In this document: positions 59,890-64,000 of the stretch, piece after piece
Layout of the letters: every line of letters begins with the position of its first letter
How positions within the stretch are numbered: the first letter of the stretch is position 1
Assembly (NCBI RefSeq): GCF_005239225.2
Contig: NC_133287.1
Coordinates: 6,491,493-6,555,492 of the forward strand
DNA length: 64,000 bases
Direction: 5' to 3'
Source of the DNA: Populus alba
Taxonomy: Eukaryota > Streptophyta > Magnoliopsida > Malpighiales > Salicaceae
Notes under the pieces: model-generated
Told to the model about the DNA's origin: nothing
Database searches by the model: none
Seen by the model: the letters and a program-made list of their open reading frames with translations, nothing else
Made by a program: the position numbers and the translations under genes

Positions 59890-60108
59890 TGTTGAGAATA
59901 GAAATATTTCAGTGTATAAAATAGGAATTATAGAAACATGTGTTACGTATTTAGTTATTGTTATTCTCTGCTGCAAGGTCAGTAACTGATTCCTGACATG
60001 TAGGAATCAGTTACAACCTCTTGCTTAGCCTTTGTGTATAAATACACTGCCCATCATCAATGAAGAATTAATTCAGCCAAATCAATCTTTTCTACATAAG
60101 GTTTTACA
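59890..60108 (+). repeat. 5' LTR of a Ty1-copia retrotransposon
   Basis: The 219-bp LTR starts TGTTGAGAATAG and ends GGTTTTACA, with the standard TG...CA ends. TATAAATA at 60037-60044 is a good TATA box. CATCT directly before the LTR would be the 5-bp target duplication; its partner is beyond the window. Borders are fixed by the primer site that follows. Confidence 0.8.
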
Positions 60109-60120
60109 TGGTATCAGAGC
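60109..60120 (+). other. Primer-binding site for initiator tRNA-Met
   Basis: TGGTATCAGAGC directly follows the LTR. It is complementary to the 3' end of plant initiator tRNA-Met, the usual primer of plant copia elements. Confidence 0.85.
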
Positions 60121-60285
60121 AGGTTGTCATCACTGCCACTTAGTTTTTTTGTTCCACTGAAATCATCAATCTAGCAGCACCATTTTCTGCTTTTTTCATC
60201 ATCTCGTTCTCATCACAATATCCTTATCCAGCAGTCATCTTTTCTGCTATTTTCATCAAAACCAATCCTCTCATACTCATCAAAA

Positions 60286-61797
60286 ATGGCCAATACAGAA
60301 TCATCATCCAATCTGGAGACTAGTCTAGATCATTCAAAGGAAAGCTTCTCAAACCCATTTTTCACACACCATTCAGATCACCCAGGTTTGGTTTTAATTT
60401 CCAAACCATTAAATGGGGATAACTATTCCACTTGGAAGAGGGCTATGACCCTAGCTTTGAATTCCAAAAACAAGCTAAATTTTGTCAATGGTTCGATACA
60501 AATCCCTTCAGCAGAAATTGATCCGGAGGGATATGCAGCCTGGTCTAGATGCAATGATATGGTCCATTCTTGGATCACCAACACTCTGAATCCAGAGATT
60601 TCAGATAGTGTAATCTACTACTCTACAGCTCATGAAGTGTGGGAAGATCTTCATGAACGTTTTTCTCAAAGCAACGCACCAAGGATTTTTGAAATCCAGC
60701 GTGATATTGCTTGTTTCAAGCAGGAGCAGCTTTCGGTTTCAGTGTATTACACCAAATTAAAGGGACTGTGGGACGAACTAGCTTCCTATAGTGATTCTCT
60801 ACATGCAGCACAACAGGATCAACAAAAGCTTATGCAATTTTTGATGGGTCTACACGAATCTTACACTGCTGTTCGTGGACAAGTGCTGCTGATGAATCCC
60901 TTCCCTTCGATTCGGCAAGCTTATTCCCTTGTTACCCAGGAAGAAAAGCAACGCCTTCTAAGCTCGACGCACACAATCAGTGACTCCATTAACAGTGCTG
61001 CCATGGCTGTTCAAGGAAGAAATAACAGACCCATTGACAGAGGAGAACGAACCCACCACCCCGTTCGTTCTCAAGGACGATTTGAGCAAGACAGGGATAA
61101 TTTTGGTGGTGGACGACGGTTTGACAACAACAATGACCGAAGGAATTTTGGACCAAGACGGGGACGCCCCCAATGTTCTCACTGTGGAGATCATTGTCAT
61201 TGGGTGCAGACTTGTTACGAGCTCTATGGCTACCCAACTGGACACCCAAAGGCAAGAAATAACCAGGGGAGGCGTTTTAATGGTGGTGGTGGTGGCCAAC
61301 GATACACTGCCAATCATGTGGCAGCCAATTCCTTTAAACACGATGAGAGGGTGGACGACAAGTCGTTTCATGTGGCAGCCAATTCATCTAAGCACACTCA
61401 GAGGGTGGACGACAGGTCGGTTGGAATTTCTGAATTCCAATTGAAACAGTTCCTCTCTCTTCTCAATGATAAGCCCGAATCCAGTGGTGCAAAACCCCCT
61501 GCAGTGACTAAACCAGGTTTGCCCACAATTGCTTCGCGCAATTGGATTATTGATAATGGGGCAACTGACCACATATCCTCATCACCATTTAATTTTCAGC
61601 GGCAAACTAATTATCCTTTGCCTCCTGTATTACTGCCTAGCGGGGCAACTGCGGATATTGTTACAAAGGGAACACTGCCTTTGAATTCTTGTTATTATTT
61701 GCATGACGTACTGTGTGTCCCCACATTCAAAGTTGACTTGATGTCAGTCAGTCGATTGACAAGAAATTTGAATTGCTCAATAACGTTTTTTTCCTAA
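60286..61797 (+). pseudogene. Copia Gag-protease part of the polyprotein
   Basis: The 503-residue open frame starts 177 bp after the LTR. Residues about 30-230 are a UBN2/copia-type Gag (LNGDNYSTWKRAM, then WITNTLNPEISDSV and FLMGLHESYTAVRGQ). An RG-rich stretch leads to a zinc knuckle (CSHCGDHCHWVQTC, residues 297-310; CX2CX4HX4C), which packages RNA. The protease motif is WIIDNGATDHISS at about 420-431, with DNGA where DSGA is more usual. The frame ends at a TAA straight after a T run; the following domain is in another frame, so a one-base indel in the T run is the likely cause. Confidence 0.9.
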
Positions 61798-61807
61798 TTG
61801 GTGTATT

Positions 61808-62599
61808 TTGCAGGATCTGGCTACGAGGAGGATGATTGGTTTGGGTAAACAGCGTAACAGACTCTACTACTTGGTGAAGATATCAACAAAGAACTCTATG
61901 GTACAACCTACCCCACCATCTCACCAAACAGTCTGCAACCTCACCATCTCATCAACTGATCTGTGGCATAAGCGTCTCGGCCACATCTCACCCAAGAACT
62001 TAAGTTTCCTTGCTCAGCAATTTTTAAATTTTTCGGTTCAGTCTAGTCATGTTTGTTCTATTTGTCCTTTAGCTAAACAGAGTCGTTTGTCTTTTAATTC
62101 GAGTGAGATTTCAACTATTAAACCTTTTGAATTAATACATTGTGACATTTGGGGTCGTTATCGACATCCTTCTATTTCTGGTGCATATTATTTTCTTACC
62201 ATCGTTGATGACTTCACACGTTTCACGTGGATTTTTTTAATGTGTCACAAGTCGGAAGCTCAATCTCTTATAAAAAAAAAATTTTGTTATGTTTTCACAC
62301 AGTTTGATACTTTCATTAAAACTTTTCGAAGTGACAACGGTGGTGAATTTATTTCACTTCGTTCATTTTTTCAAGATAAAGGTGTTATTTTTCAACATTC
62401 CTGTGTTTACACGCCTCAACAAAATGGGGTTGTGGAACGCAAACATCGCCATATTTTGCAAGTTGCTTGGGCTTTGAAATTTCAGGCTCAATTACCAACT
62501 CATTTTTGGGGAGAATGTGTTTTGACTGCTGTACACATTATCAATAGAATTCCTTCCACAGTGCTCAATTTTTCAACTCCGTTTGAACTTTTATACTAA
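61808..62599 (+). pseudogene. Copia integrase part of the polyprotein
   Basis: This frame opens just after the shift and includes the gag-pre-integrase segment (LWHKRLGHISPKNL, CSICPLAKQSRL: the HHCC zinc site) and the catalytic core with Asp (FELIHCDIWG), Asp (FRSDNGGEF) and Glu (QNGVVERKHRH). It would insert the cDNA into the genome. A TAA at 62597-62599 interrupts the conserved FELL(Y) segment. Downstream, reading resumes in the Gag frame after a deletion near 62676 that removes roughly a dozen codons compared with typical relatives. Confidence 0.88.
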
Positions 62600-62676
62600 A
62601 AAATACCTTCTTTTTCTCACCTTCGGGTATTTGGGTGTTTAGCTTATGCTACCAATGTTCATCCATCACATAAATT

Positions 62677-64000
62677 GGATATCCTACTGGTCAAAAAGCA
62701 TATAAATTATATGATTTATCAACTAAAAATTTTTTTACAAGTCGGGATGTGCATTTTCATGAAAATATTTTTCCCTTTTTATCTGCCAAAACCGGCACAT
62801 CAGCACATTATGGCCCTATTCCTCTCCTGACCCACGGGCCATTTACCTCCAGCCCACCTGATACCAGCCCACCCACACACAGCCCATTTTACCCCAGCCC
62901 CCACACTTCATCTCTCCCGCTCAGCCCTCCGTCTCTTCCAACCCTCACCAACAGCACCCTGCCACCATCCCTCCCATCACCGACCACCACTACTACCCAA
63001 CCTCCTCCCATATTACATACTTACACCCGTCGTCCGAAATCCTCCAACCCCGACCCTCCACCATCATGTTCCCATAACATCCCATCCTTACCCCGTGACC
63101 TTCCTCGGTCACCTGAACCACCATCACCACCAGTTCAAGTTCGTCGCTCCGGCCGCCACACTGCTCCGCCAGCCAAACTCAAAGATTATGTCTGCTCTAC
63201 TGTTTCCTCCCACCAATCATCCCCTTGGCAGCCCGGTTCCACCAAAGGTACTCGTTTTCCCATGAGCAATTTCATTTCTTACCATCGTTATACACCTGCA
63301 AACCATTTATTTGTTGGTCAGATCAGTTCAATTTCAGAGCCCCAAACTTATTCGGAGGCTGCTCTCCATCCTGAGTGGCAGGCTGCCATGCAAACCGAGC
63401 TCCAGGCTCTGCAAAATAATGGCACTTGGACAGTTACTCACTTACCGTCGGGCAAGAAACCAATCGGCTGCAGATGGGTTTATAAGGTTAAACTCAATTC
63501 AGATGGTTCAGTTGAGCGTTGCAAGGCTCGTTTGGTTGCACAGGGCTTCACGCAAATGGAAGGAGTGGATTACCACGAGACTTTTTCTCCCACTGCCAAA
63601 ATCATCTCAGTCCGCTGCCTTCTTGCTTTGACAGCTGCCCATGGATGGTCCTTGCACCAAATGGATGTACACAATGCGTTTCTTCATGGAGATTTAACTG
63701 AAGAAATTTATATGTCTGTACCACAGGGTCTTCGGCGACAGGGGGAGAACAATCTTGTTTGTCGCCTTCACAAATCCCTATACGGTTTAAAACAGGCATC
63801 TCGACAATGGTTCGCCAAATTCTCCGAAGCTATGCTTTCTGCTGGTTTTGTTCAGTCAAAAGCGGATTATTCGCTATTTACCAGAAAGCAGGGTATGTCT
63901 TTCACCATTCTCTTAATATACGTTGATGATATTTTGATCACTGGAAATGACCCCGTGAACATTGCTGCTACTAAACAATTCCTGCATGAACATTTTCATA
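62677..64000 (+). pseudogene. Copia integrase C-terminus and reverse transcriptase, partial
   Basis: This frame, the same as that of Gag, is open to the window end. It begins GYPTGQKAYKLYDLSTKNFF (the GKGY-like end of integrase), passes a long proline/serine/threonine linker (about 62800-63180), and enters the RT: EALHPEWQ-like text, GCRWVYKVK, CKARLVAQGFTQ, HQMDVHNAFLHG, YGLKQASRQW and the catalytic ILLIYVDDILITGND at about 63910-63955. It copies RNA into cDNA. The domain is cut by the window end and lacks its own start because it is part of the polyprotein. Confidence 0.9.

Larger units (their letters stand above)
59890..64000 (+). mobile_element. Ty1-copia retrotransposon, cut by the window edge
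   Basis: Order: LTR, primer site, 165-bp leader, Gag, protease, integrase, reverse transcriptase, then window end. This order (integrase before RT) defines Ty1-copia. The RNaseH domain and 3' LTR lie outside. The coding region carries a frameshift near 61785-61797, an in-frame stop at 62597-62599 and a short deletion with frame change near 62676. Confidence 0.93.

Noticed and set aside
60958..61371. Minus-strand 137-codon and plus-strand 154-codon ORFs
   Set aside because: Shadows of the copia Gag frame.
63311..63631. 106-codon ORF
   Set aside because: Out-of-frame shadow of the reverse transcriptase, whose own frame is open across the whole stretch.

Overview
This window looks like nuclear DNA of a woody eudicot, most likely a poplar or another member of the willow family. 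The evidence is intron-rich genes with GT...AG borders, very AT-rich intergenic DNA, several copies of a MITE-like repeat that I associate with Populus, and plant-specific gene families. The species call is an inference; nothing here proves it. I see no rRNA gene, no intact tRNA gene, no CRISPR array and no bacterial-style operon.

Five protein-coding host genes are well supported, and four of them could be modelled exon by exon. (1) 13637-14833, minus: a single-exon F-box protein of the At5g46170/At4g18380 type. (2) 25719-28794, plus: an eight-exon 20S proteasome beta-2 (PBB) subunit of 274 aa with an intact catalytic threonine. (3) 34198-40465, minus: a seven-exon, 620-aa protein with five KH domains of the At4g18375 type, plus an intron in its 5' UTR. 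(4) 45545-48641, plus: a five-exon, 499-aa PP2C phosphatase with an N-terminal MGSC acylation motif. (5) 56091-58213, minus: a three-exon, 614-aa LRR receptor-like kinase whose HRD and DFG motifs are degenerate, so it is probably a pseudokinase. The five are not a pathway. The F-box and KH genes probably keep an ancestral neighbour relationship seen twice in Arabidopsis; here transposons and the proteasome gene lie between them.

Most of the remaining sequence is mobile or repetitive. 1-8000 holds MITE copies, A-rich retrotransposon-like debris and an unusual block (about 5150-7990) of GGGTC/GACCC palindromic minisatellites alternating with AT-rich tandem repeats. 8000-13600 and 14834-25560 are intergenic, with a 390-bp-period tandem array (16.7-17.8 kb), a 346-bp hAT-type MITE with an exact 8-bp target duplication (19746-20091) and a decayed copia gag region (21.4-22.9 kb). 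28.8-34.2 kb contains a 55-bp tandem repeat and a satellite-like array with a period near 160 bp. 40.9-45.2 kb contains an 880-bp segmental tandem duplication.

Two large transposons stand out. A 4.3-kb hAT element (49481-53807) has terminal inverted repeats, an exact 8-bp target duplication (GCTATACT), GACCCG-rich subterminal repeats and a transposase broken by stops and a frameshift. A Ty1-copia element starts at 59890 with a 219-bp LTR and a tRNA-Met primer site and runs off the right edge inside its reverse transcriptase; it carries one frameshift, one stop and a small deletion. I found no convincing undescribed biological system. The best second looks are the hairpin-forming minisatellite block, the microsatellite fused to a PP2C splice donor, and the conserved F-box/KH neighbourhood.
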